Of a DNA stretch of 64,000 bases, positions 26,013-34,873 are shown in pieces. Made by a program: the position numbers and the translations under genes. Origin of the DNA: Corynebacterium poyangense. Its GTDB lineage: Bacteria > Actinomycetota > Actinomycetes > Mycobacteriales > Mycobacteriaceae. The notes under the pieces were generated by a model that saw only the letters and a list, made by a program, of their open reading frames with translations, was not told the DNA's origin and did no database searches. Numbering within the stretch: position 1 is the stretch's first letter; every line of letters begins with the position of its first letter. The stretch spans positions 310,001 through 374,000 of the forward strand of contig NZ_CP046884.1 of assembly GCF_014522205.1 (NCBI RefSeq), read 5' to 3'.

Positions 26013-26381
26013 ATGGAAGCTGCGGCGGTTATGTCATGGACATTGATATCAGAAGTACCGATTCCTCATGATGTTGCCGAACTGCTCGTTCAAGGTGAAC
26101 AGCCCTATGCAGCGTTCAAAACGCTCCGCGATTCAGCGATTTTCACAACGAAGCGCCTTATCGTTCGTGATGCACAAGGACTCAGCGGCAAAAAAGCAGA
26201 GATCTACTCATTGCCTTATTCATCAATTAACATGTGGTCTACCGAAAACGCCGGAACTTTCGACTTCAATGCCGAAGTGGAACTGTGGTCCAAAGCTGGA
26301 CGCATCAAGATCAAATTAGGAAAAGGTATCGACGTACGTCGCATTGACCAACTTATCGCTAACTGCGTACTGGGCAGCTAG
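26013..26381 (+). CDS. Bacterial PH-domain protein (bPH_1 / YvbH-like)
   Basis: A protein of about 122 residues resembling the small bacterial pleckstrin-homology family (PF08000 type). The beta-strand pattern with LVQGEQPYAAFKTLRDSAIF, TTKRLIVRD and YSLPYSSINMWSTE is typical. The function of the family is unknown. ATG 26013 has AAGGAG six bases upstream; a GTG two codons earlier overlaps that site and is not favoured. A -10-like TATATT precedes it near 25967. It is the first gene after tRNA-Thr. Confidence 0.72.
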   Translation: MEAAAVMSWTLISEVPIPHDVAELLVQGEQPYAAFKTLRDSAIFTTKRLIVRDAQGLSGKKAEIYSLPYSSINMWSTENAGTFDFNAEVELWSKAGRIKIKLGKGIDVRRIDQLIANCVLGS

Positions 26382-28132
26382 TTATCGGCCGGAAGAGAGA
26401 TTCTTAACAGTCCGCTCTGGGGTGGGGGCTGCGTACGAAAAATAGAAATTACATTCTCGGCCTCTATCAGGTGCCTGGTTATGATTCTCGGTGTATTCCT
26501 TAGAGAAAACCAGGGAGACCAAACAAATCCCGCCACGATCCATACCGGTGGAAATACCACATTCATGCACAAAGACCTACGTTTTTAACACTGCCGACAT
26601 GGCACTGCTGGGATTCAGGCAGGATGCCCCTGTTTTTGGAAACTATTGAAATGGGTGCGTCTGGTGGAGAACACGAAAACTTTTGCCACGGGGCACCCGA
26701 ACAATAACTGATCCAACAGAGAAGTCTCACCCTGTCAGGTGTGACCCTAAACCATTTCTCTTTTCATGTTTGAACACAGAGTCACATGTTTCTATCTCGT
26801 TTCCTCAAGATTCTGGCCTCCTGAACCCCACTGCGCTTAGCCGGTTACTCTCCACCTGGCGCATGTAGTATCTACACCTGGCGGGTGAGTGGTGGCGGCA
26901 TCGCAAGTTTGACTATGTGTCCGCATTGCCCTTACTATCTGGTCTAGATCAAACACGCCATGGTGAAGCCGCTCATCGACATCCTAGAGCGCAAGGATGA
27001 GGTCACAGATGCTCCATCAATAAATTGTTCTCCAACGCTTCTTAGCGGCTAGGTAAAAACGGCACATCGGATACCAATATCCCGACATCCAGTAATAGTT
27101 AAGACAAGCTAACAACTGTTCAGCTTTCGCAAAGTTTTATTGTCATTGTGGGGGTGTAAAGCAATTCCACCTGCTTGGCGTAGATCCTTGTATAACGTCA
27201 CCGGTTTCAAGACTGTCTATCATCAGCATAACAACGATTGGTCCTGGACTCCTGCAAGTGTAGGCGGCGGAACCAGTTATGGCATTTCTCAAATAACGTG
27301 CTATATAACCCACATTCCATCTAGCTCTCATAACAGCAGTTTGCTGAGGAACTGGTAGGTCAAGATCTTGACACCCTCCGCCGTATTGACCGAACCGAAA
27401 AAGCATTCGAATCTAAAAACATTGCTCTCGGCCGGTTGGGTGAGGAAAATGGTGGAGCTGGAGAATTCTCAAAGACCTAGTCCTGTGCAGATAATTTGGT
27501 GTAATCTCTACGACTAAAATTTTCCTCATTGCTGACTGTTTGTACCTTACGCTCAGATAAAAGAGGTGCTAGATATTTACTGGAGCACCTCTTGTGATGC
27601 GTTAATCAGTTTAGATAAGGAGTATATAAGGATTTGCTTATTTGGTAGCTTCAGGGTCGAATCAAGTTCATTGTACGAGTTGGGGTATGCTTTACTCCTG
27701 TTGATATGGCACATCTTATTCCGTACTACTTTTTTTGAGAAGCGAAGGGGAGATAAGCCGGACCTGCTTTACTGATATTGAACGATTGTCTAGCTTTCTG
27801 AATCAAAGAATTCTTTTATGGTTTCTCAGGAAATCCGTAGCTACTGGACAGAATATTTTTTTGGTCTGAGAAACCATGAAAGGGCGGAAAGTGTCCCTTA
27901 AGCATCTCGAAAACTAGACCGCCTACTTACCAAATTTGCCCTCACTCTTTTCCCTGCGCAATGGTTGCACGCGTCAATGTACACGCCAAAAAATAGTATA
28001 AAAGTAATATTTAAAAAGCGAGTAGAGATTTATATCGAGATATATATTATCAGTATTAATCCTGCATTAACTAACCATGGGACATCTTGCAGTCTGTAGG
28101 AATAGGGAAATCTGATTGATATTTCTTAATTA
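26382..28132. other. Gene-poor, apparently decayed stretch
   Basis: About 1,750 bases with no convincing intact gene. Two open stretches look like remnants because they lack starts and have protein-like composition. One is around 26872-26998 (reading GEWWRHRKFDYVSALPLL, then shifting frame to VKPLIDILERKDEVTD). The other is 27334-27480 (EELVGQDLDTLRRIDRTEKA, ending in a stop). I could not assign either to a family. A 12-base inverted repeat spans 27818-27877. The base composition is poorer in GC than the preceding core. Confidence 0.6.
27818..27877. repeat. 60-base element bounded by a perfect 12-base inverted repeat
   Basis: ATGGTTTCTCAG at 27818-27829 and its exact complement at 27866-27877 enclose 36 bases with a T7 run. 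It could be a tiny non-autonomous element, the footprint of an insertion, or a long-loop hairpin. No target-site duplication or second copy was noticed in the window. Confidence 0.4.
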
Positions 28133-28648
28133 TCATTCTTTAGCTATTATCTCAATTTGAGTGTTAGTTTTATTAAGTAGTTCGTTAACCTCACTTGGGC
28201 TAAGTCTTTGAATAGATCCCAGTTTGGTATAAGACCAGGAGTGCTTGCCATAGAAAATTACAATGTAATCTCCTTGATAGAGCATAATATCTCCGGGCTG
28301 GGCGGTTTGTTTTATATCTTCTCGAAAGAGGGAAAATGGTAATTTGCCGACCTGCTCAAACTGAGCATAGCGCTCCGTGTGTACACGGATAGGTTCGTTT
28401 GTTGTCCGTTGCCGTAATTCTTGAGTCGCAACGTTGTTTTCCCAGATCACAGGAATCTCAATGTTGTCAATCTCTAGCTTCATGTTGATACTTTGTTTAT
28501 TCGGTACTTCAGTTTCAGATGATTTAGAAGATATCACGTGAAAAGTATCGTTATGATATTCTCGCGATCTTCCCAAGGGATCTGCCTGTGTGTATCCGGT
28601 TATGAAAACCAGGCAGATCCCTAATAATATGGTGAAATATTTGATTAT
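28133..28648 (-). CDS. Secreted cyclophilin-like protein, start codon apparently ATA
   Basis: The C-terminal ~115 residues match the cyclophilin-like fold family (PF18050 type): MKLEIDNIEIPVIW, FEQVGKLPFSL, QPGDIMLYQGDYIVIFYG and HSWSYTKLG. The first usual start, TTG at 28576, leaves no signal sequence. The same frame stays open upstream and encodes a good signal peptide (IKYFTILLGICLVFITGYTQA). Its natural start position (28646-28648) reads ATA, overlapping the stop of the upstream hydrolase gene. An ATG there would give the usual ATGA overlap, so a G-to-A change may have removed the start. If neither ATA nor TTG works, the gene is silent. Ligand and function are unknown. Confidence 0.6.
   Translation of the reverse strand: MIKYFTILLGICLVFITGYTQADPLGRSREYHNDTFHVISSKSSETEVPNKQSINMKLEIDNIEIPVIWENNVATQELRQRTTNEPIRVHTERYAQFEQVGKLPFSLFREDIKQTAQPGDIMLYQGDYIVIFYGKHSWSYTKLGSIQRLSPSEVNELLNKTNTQIEIIAKE
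28576..28622. repeat. Perfect 13-base inverted repeat in the signal-peptide region
   Basis: AGGGATCTGCCTG (28576-28588) and its exact complement (28610-28622) are separated by 21 bases, inside the presumed 5' coding region of the cyclophilin-like gene. In RNA it would form a stable hairpin close to the translation start and could limit expression or stabilise the upstream mRNA end. Confidence 0.55.
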
Positions 28649-29619
28649 ACTAACGCCAGCGAGAAAAATGCTTCGATTTCATCGAAAGGGATTTTATTAG
28701 TATTATCATACAGATCGCAGTGACTTGCGTTAGGCACGGTGAGGAGTTTTTTGTTCTTCCCCTGAAGAAGTTTATAGGCATCTTCACTGAAATAATAGGA
28801 GTGAGCTTGATCTCCATGAACCAACATTACTGCTGAACGAATTTCCTCAATATAGGTTAGGATCGGAAGATTTAAGAACGGAAGTGTAGAAGTGGTATTC
28901 CAGCCTTCGTTTGAGTTAAGAGAGCGAGGATGGTACCCGCGGTCAGTCTTGTAATAGGCGTAGTAGTCTTTTACAAATTGAGGAGCATCCTTGGGAAGCG
29001 GATCAATTACGCCACCAGCAAGCTCATATTTTCCTTTGAGGTACTCGACAGTGCGTTGCTTGGCAAGCGCTTGGCGCTTTTGGTGACGCTGCTCTGGGCT
29101 ATCCTCACCATCGAAATATCCTTTGGCGTTGACCCGGGACATATCGTACATGGTTGCAGTTACCGTGGCTTTGATTCGCGGATCATTGGTGGCTGCACTA
29201 AGTGCAAATCCACCCCAACCGCAAATACCAAGGATCCCAATCCGATGTTTATCAGTACTGTCTTGAGTGGAAAGAAAATCTACTGCTGCACTGAAGTCTT
29301 CAACATTGATGTCTGGAGACGCCACAAACCGGGGTTGTCCGCCACTTTCTCCGGTAAAAGATGGATCAAAAGCGAGCGTAATAAATCCACGTTCAGCCAA
29401 GGTTTGAGCATATAGACCAGAGACTTGTTCCTTGACTGCACCGAACGGGCCGCAAACGGCGATTGCTGGCAGTTGCGTATTCGGTACTTCTCTTGGCGTA
29501 TACAAATCGCCGGTTAATGTAATACCGTAACGATTATGAAATTGAACCTTTTGATGGGTAGCTCTTGTGCTTTCAGGAAATGTTTTGTCCCAGAAATTTG
29601 AGATGTCAGTGTTGCTCAT
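28645..29619 (-). CDS. Alpha/beta hydrolase, dienelactone-hydrolase-like (Cys nucleophile)
   Basis: A 324-residue alpha/beta hydrolase of the YcjY/DltD-like 'alpha/beta hydrolase' group. The nucleophile elbow is GICGWGG, with Cys in the nucleophile position as in dienelactone hydrolase; the likely acid is Asp in LVHGDQAHS and the base His in NASHCDLY. It lies 23 bases downstream of the aldo/keto reductase and overlaps the start of the cyclophilin-like gene, which indicates one transcript. The substrate is unknown; co-location with a reductase and a carboxymuconolactone decarboxylase-like protein suggests a small carbonyl compound or lactone. Confidence 0.83.
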   Translation of the reverse strand: MSNTDISNFWDKTFPESTRATHQKVQFHNRYGITLTGDLYTPREVPNTQLPAIAVCGPFGAVKEQVSGLYAQTLAERGFITLAFDPSFTGESGGQPRFVASPDINVEDFSAAVDFLSTQDSTDKHRIGILGICGWGGFALSAATNDPRIKATVTATMYDMSRVNAKGYFDGEDSPEQRHQKRQALAKQRTVEYLKGKYELAGGVIDPLPKDAPQFVKDYYAYYKTDRGYHPRSLNSNEGWNTTSTLPFLNLPILTYIEEIRSAVMLVHGDQAHSYYFSEDAYKLLQGKNKKLLTVPNASHCDLYDNTNKIPFDEIEAFFSLALV

Positions 29620-29642
29620 TAGATCGCTCCTGTTAAACGGCT

Positions 29643-30659
29643 TTATTTGGTTTCAGTATTTTTGTGTGAGCCAGCATTTGGTTTCTCACCGGGACGGCTG
29701 GCTGGCCCTACTACGTTGTGAGCCTGGTAGGGTTCTTCGAGATAGGTGATATCTTCTTTACTCAGGTTCAGGTTTAACGCCGCTACAGCTTGGTCTACTC
29801 TCTCCGGTTTAGAACAGCCCACGATCGGGCTTGCAGCTCGGTGGGACCACTGCCAAGCTAACGCAACTTGGGACATCGGAATACCGTATCGGTCAGAGAG
29901 TATTTTTACTCGTTCGATGACCGGTTGATCTAGATTTTTACCGGCATCGTACTTGTTTTTCATGGTGTTGTCAGTTTTCGAGCGAACAGATCCGCTGTTC
30001 CATTGGGGTCTAGTTAGATGGCCGGATGCTAGTGGTGAATAGGGAGTCGGCAAGATGCCGTACTCATCACAGAGAGGTAAGAGCTCTCGTTCGTCTTCGC
30101 GATAGAGTAGATTGTAGTGACATTGCATGGTAGAAAATGGTGTCCAACCGTTTTGTTCTAAGGCGTGAATCATGTGATGAAACTGATAGGCGTACATTTC
30201 ACTCGCCCCGATTGCTCGTACTTTGCCGCTCTTAACCAGCTGGTGCAGTGCTGCTAAGGTTTCTTCGATGGGCGTGTTGTAGTCGAAACGATGCAATATG
30301 TAGAGGTCTAGATAATCTACCCCTAAGCGTTTGAGGCTTCCTTCAATCTCACGATGAATCGCGTTGGCAGAGCTGCCGCCTTCATTGAAGAAAACTTTGC
30401 TGGCTAGGACTATTTTTTCGCGATTAATGCCAAGTTCTTTAATGGCCTGACCAATCAGTTTTTCACTAGTTCCATGAGCATAAACATTGGCTGTATCGAT
30501 AAAGTTAATACCTAATTCGAATGCGCGCTCGATGACAGTGGTGGTTTCTTTTTGACCGATTATCCATTGATGCCAATCTGAAACTTTTTCCCCAAAGCTC
30601 ATGCCGCCCAAACAGATTTTTGATACTTCAATATCAGTGTTTGGGAGTCTTGTATATAA
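29643..30659 (-). CDS. Aldo/keto reductase
   Basis: NADPH-dependent oxidoreductase of the AKR superfamily (about 338 residues, YghZ/MocA-like group). The catalytic tetrad is visible: Asp and Tyr in FIDTANVYAHG, Lys in VLASKVF, His in YILHRFD. The C-terminal NADP site is PIVGCSKPERVDQAV. The start is set at 30659 (MLYTRLPNTD), with AGAAAGGAAAG upstream; an in-frame start 24 bases earlier would overlap that site. It is the upstream partner of the alpha/beta hydrolase. It probably reduces aldehydes or alpha-ketones. Confidence 0.9.
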   Translation of the reverse strand, partial: LYTRLPNTDIEVSKICLGGMSFGEKVSDWHQWIIGQKETTTVIERAFELGINFIDTANVYAHGTSEKLIGQAIKELGINREKIVLASKVFFNEGGSSANAIHREIEGSLKRLGVDYLDLYILHRFDYNTPIEETLAALHQLVKSGKVRAIGASEMYAYQFHHMIHALEQNGWTPFSTMQCHYNLLYREDERELLPLCDEYGILPTPYSPLASGHLTRPQWNSGSVRSKTDNTMKNKYDAGKNLDQPVIERVKILSDRYGIPMSQVALAWQWSHRAASPIVGCSKPERVDQAVAALNLNLSKEDITYLEEPYQAHNVVGPASRPGEKPNAGSHKNTETK

Positions 30660-31127
30660 CATATTACTTTCCTTTCTGGGCAAGAAAAATTAACTATTCA
30701 GCTCGATTGTGGTTATTGGCACTGGTACCGAAACGTTTTGCATTTTGTTTATTAATCTATAGGTACTTCATCTTCATATGATTAATCGGAAACTCAACTG
30801 GCGAACAGTAGATACTCTAAAAAGCGTATAAGTTTTCTGCTGAGTTTTCCTTGGTAAAGATTATCTAGATAATTCTTAATATTTTCTAGTCATAGTGGAT
30901 AACCCAAAAATTTTGTGTCAACTGTTGCTACGATCGGCATTTTACTAGTACTCTCTGTACGGGCAACAGAATATTTTGTTCAAGGTTTTTGACCGAAATC
31001 ATCATAGAGTTTAGATCATTGATATTGTGAGTGACTTTCGGGCAAATTGGGTTGATACTTATCTGAAATTGTTCTTGAAGTTTCTTTTGTGATTAACTCC
31101 CTATTGATTTTAACGGAAAATGGTCAA
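30660..31127. other. Intergenic stretch upstream of the aldo/keto reductase
   Basis: About 470 AT-rich bases with no ORF of note. It probably holds the reductase promoter. No copy of the MerR-type dyad found at 31935-31954 was seen here, so it is unclear whether the reductase and the CMD-cupin gene share regulation by read-through only. Confidence 0.5.
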
Positions 31128-31874
31128 TTATCTTATTGGATTTTCTTCGATTGGCTCTAGCCATTCGGTATGTGAATTTTCGCCAGGGATTTCAATGGCC
31201 AAATGGCTAAACCATCTATCGTCAGTTGCACCATGCCAATGCTTGACTCCTGCTGGTATGATGACTGCATCACCGGGGGCTAATCCAATTGGCTCTTCAC
31301 CCCAGGCCTGATAGAGTCCCTGCCCAGCCACACAGATCAGTACTTGACCTCCACCTTGATCTGCATGATGAATATGCCAGTTATTTTTACAACCTGGTTC
31401 AAAAGTCACATTAAAGATTGGAAGCGGACCGCTGCAGATATTCGCCAGGTAGCTTTTCCCAGAGAAATACTTAGAAAATTCATTGTTGGGTTCACCAATA
31501 GGGAAGAGCATATTGGCTGCGTGGGCGTGCATAGCGTTGTCCGGATTGCTGTCAGGGCCCCACACTTCTTTGGCCTGATGAAACGCTGCCCAAGCTTTTG
31601 GCCAGCCCACGTAAAAAGCTATATGGGTAAGCGCCCCAGCGATCTCTGTATGGTTTATTCCCGATTGTTTAGCGTTGCGCAAATGGTAGGAGAGGGAGCT
31701 GTCAGTAACTCCAGAAGATACCAAGGCGGCTACCGTTAGTAGACAGCGTTGCTTATGTGTTAAAGCTGGGTCATTCCAGTTTTCTCCAAAAAGCACATCG
31801 TCGTTGTAATGGGCAAACGAAGGAGCGAAGGAACCAAGAACATCGTGCCCAGTAGTTTGAATAATTTTTTCCAT
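31128..31874 (-). CDS. Carboxymuconolactone decarboxylase-like plus cupin fusion protein
   Basis: A two-domain protein of 248 residues. The N-terminal half is an AhpD/CMD-like helical domain (LTHKQRCLLTVAALVSSGVT, SYHLRNAKQSGINHTEIAGA); the usual CxxC of AhpD is absent (SSLSYH region). The C-terminal half is a single cupin with metal-ligand pattern NNWHIHHADQGGGQVL and AGVKHWHGA. Such fusions are often next to MerR regulators and aldo/keto reductases. ATG 31872-31874 (MEKIIQTTGHD) is preferred over a start 53 codons upstream that would run through the promoter. Probably a metabolic detoxification enzyme; the reaction is unknown. Confidence 0.85.
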   Translation of the reverse strand: MEKIIQTTGHDVLGSFAPSFAHYNDDVLFGENWNDPALTHKQRCLLTVAALVSSGVTDSSLSYHLRNAKQSGINHTEIAGALTHIAFYVGWPKAWAAFHQAKEVWGPDSNPDNAMHAHAANMLFPIGEPNNEFSKYFSGKSYLANICSGPLPIFNVTFEPGCKNNWHIHHADQGGGQVLICVAGQGLYQAWGEEPIGLAPGDAVIIPAGVKHWHGATDDRWFSHLAIEIPGENSHTEWLEPIEENPIR

Positions 31875-31926
31875 AGTCTTTTCTTTCAGAAAGCGTGTTG
31901 ACGTGCGGTTTGCTCGTCTATAAACT

Positions 31927-31957
31927 ACTCTAGTACCTAAACCTAGCTTTAGGTCAA
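31927..31957 (-). promoter_or_regulatory. MerR-type promoter with 19-base spacer and operator
   Basis: On the minus strand a -35 TTGACC (31952-31957) and a -10 TAGAGT (31927-31932) are separated by 19 bases. The spacer holds the dyad ACCTAAA-CCTAGC-TTTAGGT (31935-31954). The over-long spacer with an internal dyad is the hallmark of promoters activated by MerR-family regulators. It drives the CMD-cupin gene and lies beside the divergent merR gene. Confidence 0.8.
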
Positions 31958-31980
31958 CTACCTTTGGGATGGGGAGAAAA

Positions 31981-32430
31981 ATGACGTACTCAATTGGAGA
32001 GGTAGCGGAACGGTTCTCGTTAAGTGTTTCCACCTTGCGTTACTATGACAAAGAAGGGTTGTTCCCTGAGTTGGAGCGTGTCTCCGGTGTTCGTAGATTC
32101 AGTGAAAGAGATATTGAAGGACTAAAAGTAATCGAGTGCTTGAAAAAGTCTGGATTAGAAATAAAAGAGATACGCCAATTTATGGAATGGTGCAAAGAAG
32201 GGAGGGAAACGTATAGGCAACGTTATGAATTATTTCAGAAACAGAAAATGAAGGTAGCGGAAGAGCTAAAACGTATAAGGCGTGTCCAAGATATGCTTAT
32301 TTTTAAATGCTGGTTCTATGAAAATCTACTATCTGGCGCACAGGAAGAGGAGTTAAACAGATTAGAGAGCGGAGAAATTCCCCTCAAAATTAGAAAAGCT
32401 TATATAAATGCTTTTTCTGAAGAGGGATAA
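31981..32430 (+). CDS. MerR-family transcriptional regulator
   Basis: Regulator of 149 residues in the NmlR/AdhR-like branch. The N-terminal winged helix is YSIGEVAERFSLSVSTLRYY, then DKEGLFPELERVSGVRRFSE. A long coiled-coil dimer helix follows (about residues 75-115), and a short C-terminal region with Cys (IFKCWFYE). Cys residues in VIECLKK and MEWCKEG are also present, so thiol or electrophile sensing is possible. ATG 31981 has GGGGAG five bases upstream; the ATG four codons earlier overlaps that site. It is divergent from the gene cluster it most likely controls through the 31927-31957 promoter. Confidence 0.9.
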   Translation: MTYSIGEVAERFSLSVSTLRYYDKEGLFPELERVSGVRRFSERDIEGLKVIECLKKSGLEIKEIRQFMEWCKEGRETYRQRYELFQKQKMKVAEELKRIRRVQDMLIFKCWFYENLLSGAQEEELNRLESGEIPLKIRKAYINAFSEEG

Positions 32431-32639
32431 CTTCTGAAAATGAGATCGTGCTATCGATTAGTTTAGATTTATATTGCTCTCTTAGCATTTTAGGCTTGTT
32501 ATAGAGCTTAGGAACCCTGGGTTCTATATCAGCACATCGAACTTTATTCGCATGGTGAGAACTAGATTTCTTAGAAGAAATTAGGAATTATTAAAAAGGC
32601 GTTCTTGCTCATGTCTAACTGGTTGAGTTTTTGAAAAAC

Positions 32640-33293
32640 TTAGCTAGTTGAGGAATCGAGATGGACGGAAAAGGGATCCCAATCTGAATTCTCATGTAGC
32701 TCTAGTTCAATTAACTTCGCTGCATGGTGTGCAGCTTCTTCGCCTTTGAGGTGTGCAATCAGGGCTGCGGTCATGTCCATTCCGGCGGCCACGCCGGAGG
32801 AGGTCCAAATATTTTTGTCGGTGACCCATCGCGCGTGGGGTACCCAGGTGACGTTATCTCCATGCTGTGACACCCAGCAAAAAGCCGCTTTGTTTGACGT
32901 GGCCCGGTGCCCTTCAAGAATCCCGGCAGCGGCCAGGAGTGCGGATCCGGTACAAACGGAGCTCACAATTTCTGTGCGCTGAGCCCACTCAGTCAGAGCC
33001 GTCAGAAAATCCTGGTCGGTGACGAGGCGTCGAGTCCCTATTCCTCCGGGAACTAGCATAATTTCCGGCGGTTCTGAAGCGGCTAGACTCCCAGTAGCGA
33101 TGACCTCTATTCCTTGGCTACTGCGTACTTTCCCTGGGGTTTCGGCCACATAGGTGATGGGAAAGTCGTTGGGGTATTGGCTGAGTAGTTCCGCGGGGCC
33201 AAAGACATCTAGAAGCTCAAAGCCGTCAAACAGTACAATGCCTACTGAATGAACCCGGTGGGATGGCGGGGCGGGATGATTTTCTGCGTCCAT
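32640..33293 (-). CDS. DJ-1/PfpI family protein
   Basis: A 217-residue class I glutamine-amidotransferase-like protein of the ThiJ/PfpI family, in the subgroup including isonitrile hydratase and AraC-type sensor domains. The nucleophile elbow is SSVCTGSALLAAAG with the reactive Cys, and FDGFELLDVFGPAELL is the typical N-terminal motif. There is no C-terminal helix-turn-helix, so it is an enzyme or chaperone rather than a regulator. It stands alone between the MerR gene and an AlkZ-like gene. Substrate unknown. Confidence 0.87.
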   Translation of the reverse strand: MDAENHPAPPSHRVHSVGIVLFDGFELLDVFGPAELLSQYPNDFPITYVAETPGKVRSSQGIEVIATGSLAASEPPEIMLVPGGIGTRRLVTDQDFLTALTEWAQRTEIVSSVCTGSALLAAAGILEGHRATSNKAAFCWVSQHGDNVTWVPHARWVTDKNIWTSSGVAAGMDMTAALIAHLKGEEAAHHAAKLIELELHENSDWDPFSVHLDSSTS

Positions 33294-33456
33294 CGATCCT
33301 CCATAATTTGTAGTCTGTTTGGCCGAGAATATGCGTGAATCGCACAGAAAATAGCGTGGTTATTATTTTAGATAGAAAATAGTTAGGGTGTGTGCTATCT
33401 GGCGAGGCCTATGTGGTTGGAGCTAAGGGTTCGGGGGTTCAATTATCATTCAGACT

Positions 33457-34635
33457 ATGGGAAAACAACGCATGGTGTTGCCTCTTGACGTGGGGTTGCT
33501 GCGGATCTGCGCTCAGGGTTTAGTCAGCGCCACAGCTTCATCGACTGTAGAGGATGCAGTTTCCCGGTTGTTGGCTGTCCAAGGGCAACAGGTTTCTGCA
33601 CTCCCACATGCCTTGATTGCTCGAGTTCCGGGGGCGCGGGGTAGTGATGTCAAAGAAGCTTTTGATTTCCGCACGCTAGTACGGCATCGGCCTATGCGAG
33701 GGACAGTTCATATTACTCATGCTCGGGATTACCACTGGATGCGCGTCGCACTGAAACCGGGTTTGTCGTCGTGGGAGAAACGTCATTACCCAGCCAGTGG
33801 CATTACTGAAAAAGTGGTTACCCAGGCAAACCACCTCGCGTGGGAGATTATTGCTGATCAGGGTGGAGCAGCTACCAGGGCGCAGCTTTTTGCAGCGTGG
33901 GATAACCGTCTAAACACCGGGCACCTGAGTGATAAGGCATCCCGCCGACGATGGTGCCAGCTCCTCATGTATGCCACGATGAATACGGGGGCACTGGTGG
34001 AAGGCCCTACCGCTAAGAATCAACATCTGTTTATTGATGCTCGAGCTTTGCCGAGTGAAAATAGCGCTGAGTCCGGTTTTCAGTTAACAGAACAGCGACG
34101 TCAGGAAGGCGTCGTAGAGATTGCTCGGCGTTATATCACCGGTCATGGTCCAGTGACTGTTGAAGATTTTGCGTGGTGGGCAGGCCTAAAGAAAAGCACC
34201 GCGACATCGGCTCTGGAGAGTGCTCTTGATCAAGACTCTAGCCTGGGGAGATTTTCGGTTTTTCATGATGAGCTCAAGCCCGCTGAAAAGACGCCAGTTG
34301 CCCCCAAGGGGTCTGAGACGCTGTACATGTCCAAGGAACTCCCCGACATTTTAGCGTCGTGTTATAGCGAAGCTGCGCAACTTTTCTTTTTGCCGTTCTT
34401 TGATGAAATGTACGTGGGCTACGCTAATCGCACCTGCACCACAGATACAGAGGGTGCGCGCCTGATCTGTCCGGCAAGCAATGGGATGTTTCGACCCCTC
34501 CTTATCCATCAGGGAAGGGTTATAGGGGTGCGTCCGGCACGCACTCCGATTGAATGGTTAGAACAGCCAACTGCAGAAGTAGTATCCGCCACCGAGCGGT
34601 TGGTGAGCGAAACACTAAAGAGATTAGCTAGCTAG
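33457..34635 (+). CDS. Winged-helix DNA-binding protein, AlkZ/YcaQ-like (HTH_42)
   Basis: A 392-residue member of the HTH_42 (PF06224) family, which contains DNA glycosylases AlkZ and YcaQ that release alkylated or crosslinked bases. The N-terminal LLAVQGQQVSALPHALIARV carries the Q-x-Q element used by AlkZ-like enzymes for catalysis, and RHRPMRGTVHIT is the conserved strand that follows. The C-terminal FFLPFFDEMYVGY matches the family end. DNA repair is likely; the specificity cannot be told. Confidence 0.82.
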   Translation: MGKQRMVLPLDVGLLRICAQGLVSATASSTVEDAVSRLLAVQGQQVSALPHALIARVPGARGSDVKEAFDFRTLVRHRPMRGTVHITHARDYHWMRVALKPGLSSWEKRHYPASGITEKVVTQANHLAWEIIADQGGAATRAQLFAAWDNRLNTGHLSDKASRRRWCQLLMYATMNTGALVEGPTAKNQHLFIDARALPSENSAESGFQLTEQRRQEGVVEIARRYITGHGPVTVEDFAWWAGLKKSTATSALESALDQDSSLGRFSVFHDELKPAEKTPVAPKGSETLYMSKELPDILASCYSEAAQLFFLPFFDEMYVGYANRTCTTDTEGARLICPASNGMFRPLLIHQGRVIGVRPARTPIEWLEQPTAEVVSATERLVSETLKRLAS

Positions 34636-34873
34636 CGCCTCAACATCCCGGCATTCATTATGGCCACGACCGGCGCCACAAACATGCCAGTCATTTTTGT
34701 GAGCAACGTAGCGATATAGCTCTCTGAGCTGGGGTGGAATAAGAAGAGATCGAAAAAGATTTCGGAATTCAAACTTTTTCACGTCCCATGTCCACTCTCA
34801 TTCCTAGAGTCAACAGTGTTCTTCAAATGAAGAAACTAATACTGTATGTCGTTCTCCTAGAAATGAGGTCAAC

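Noticed and set aside
27140..27358. A 72-residue ORF in the decayed stretch
   Set aside because: No ribosome site, no family match, and low-complexity Ser/Tyr/His composition; treated as chance.
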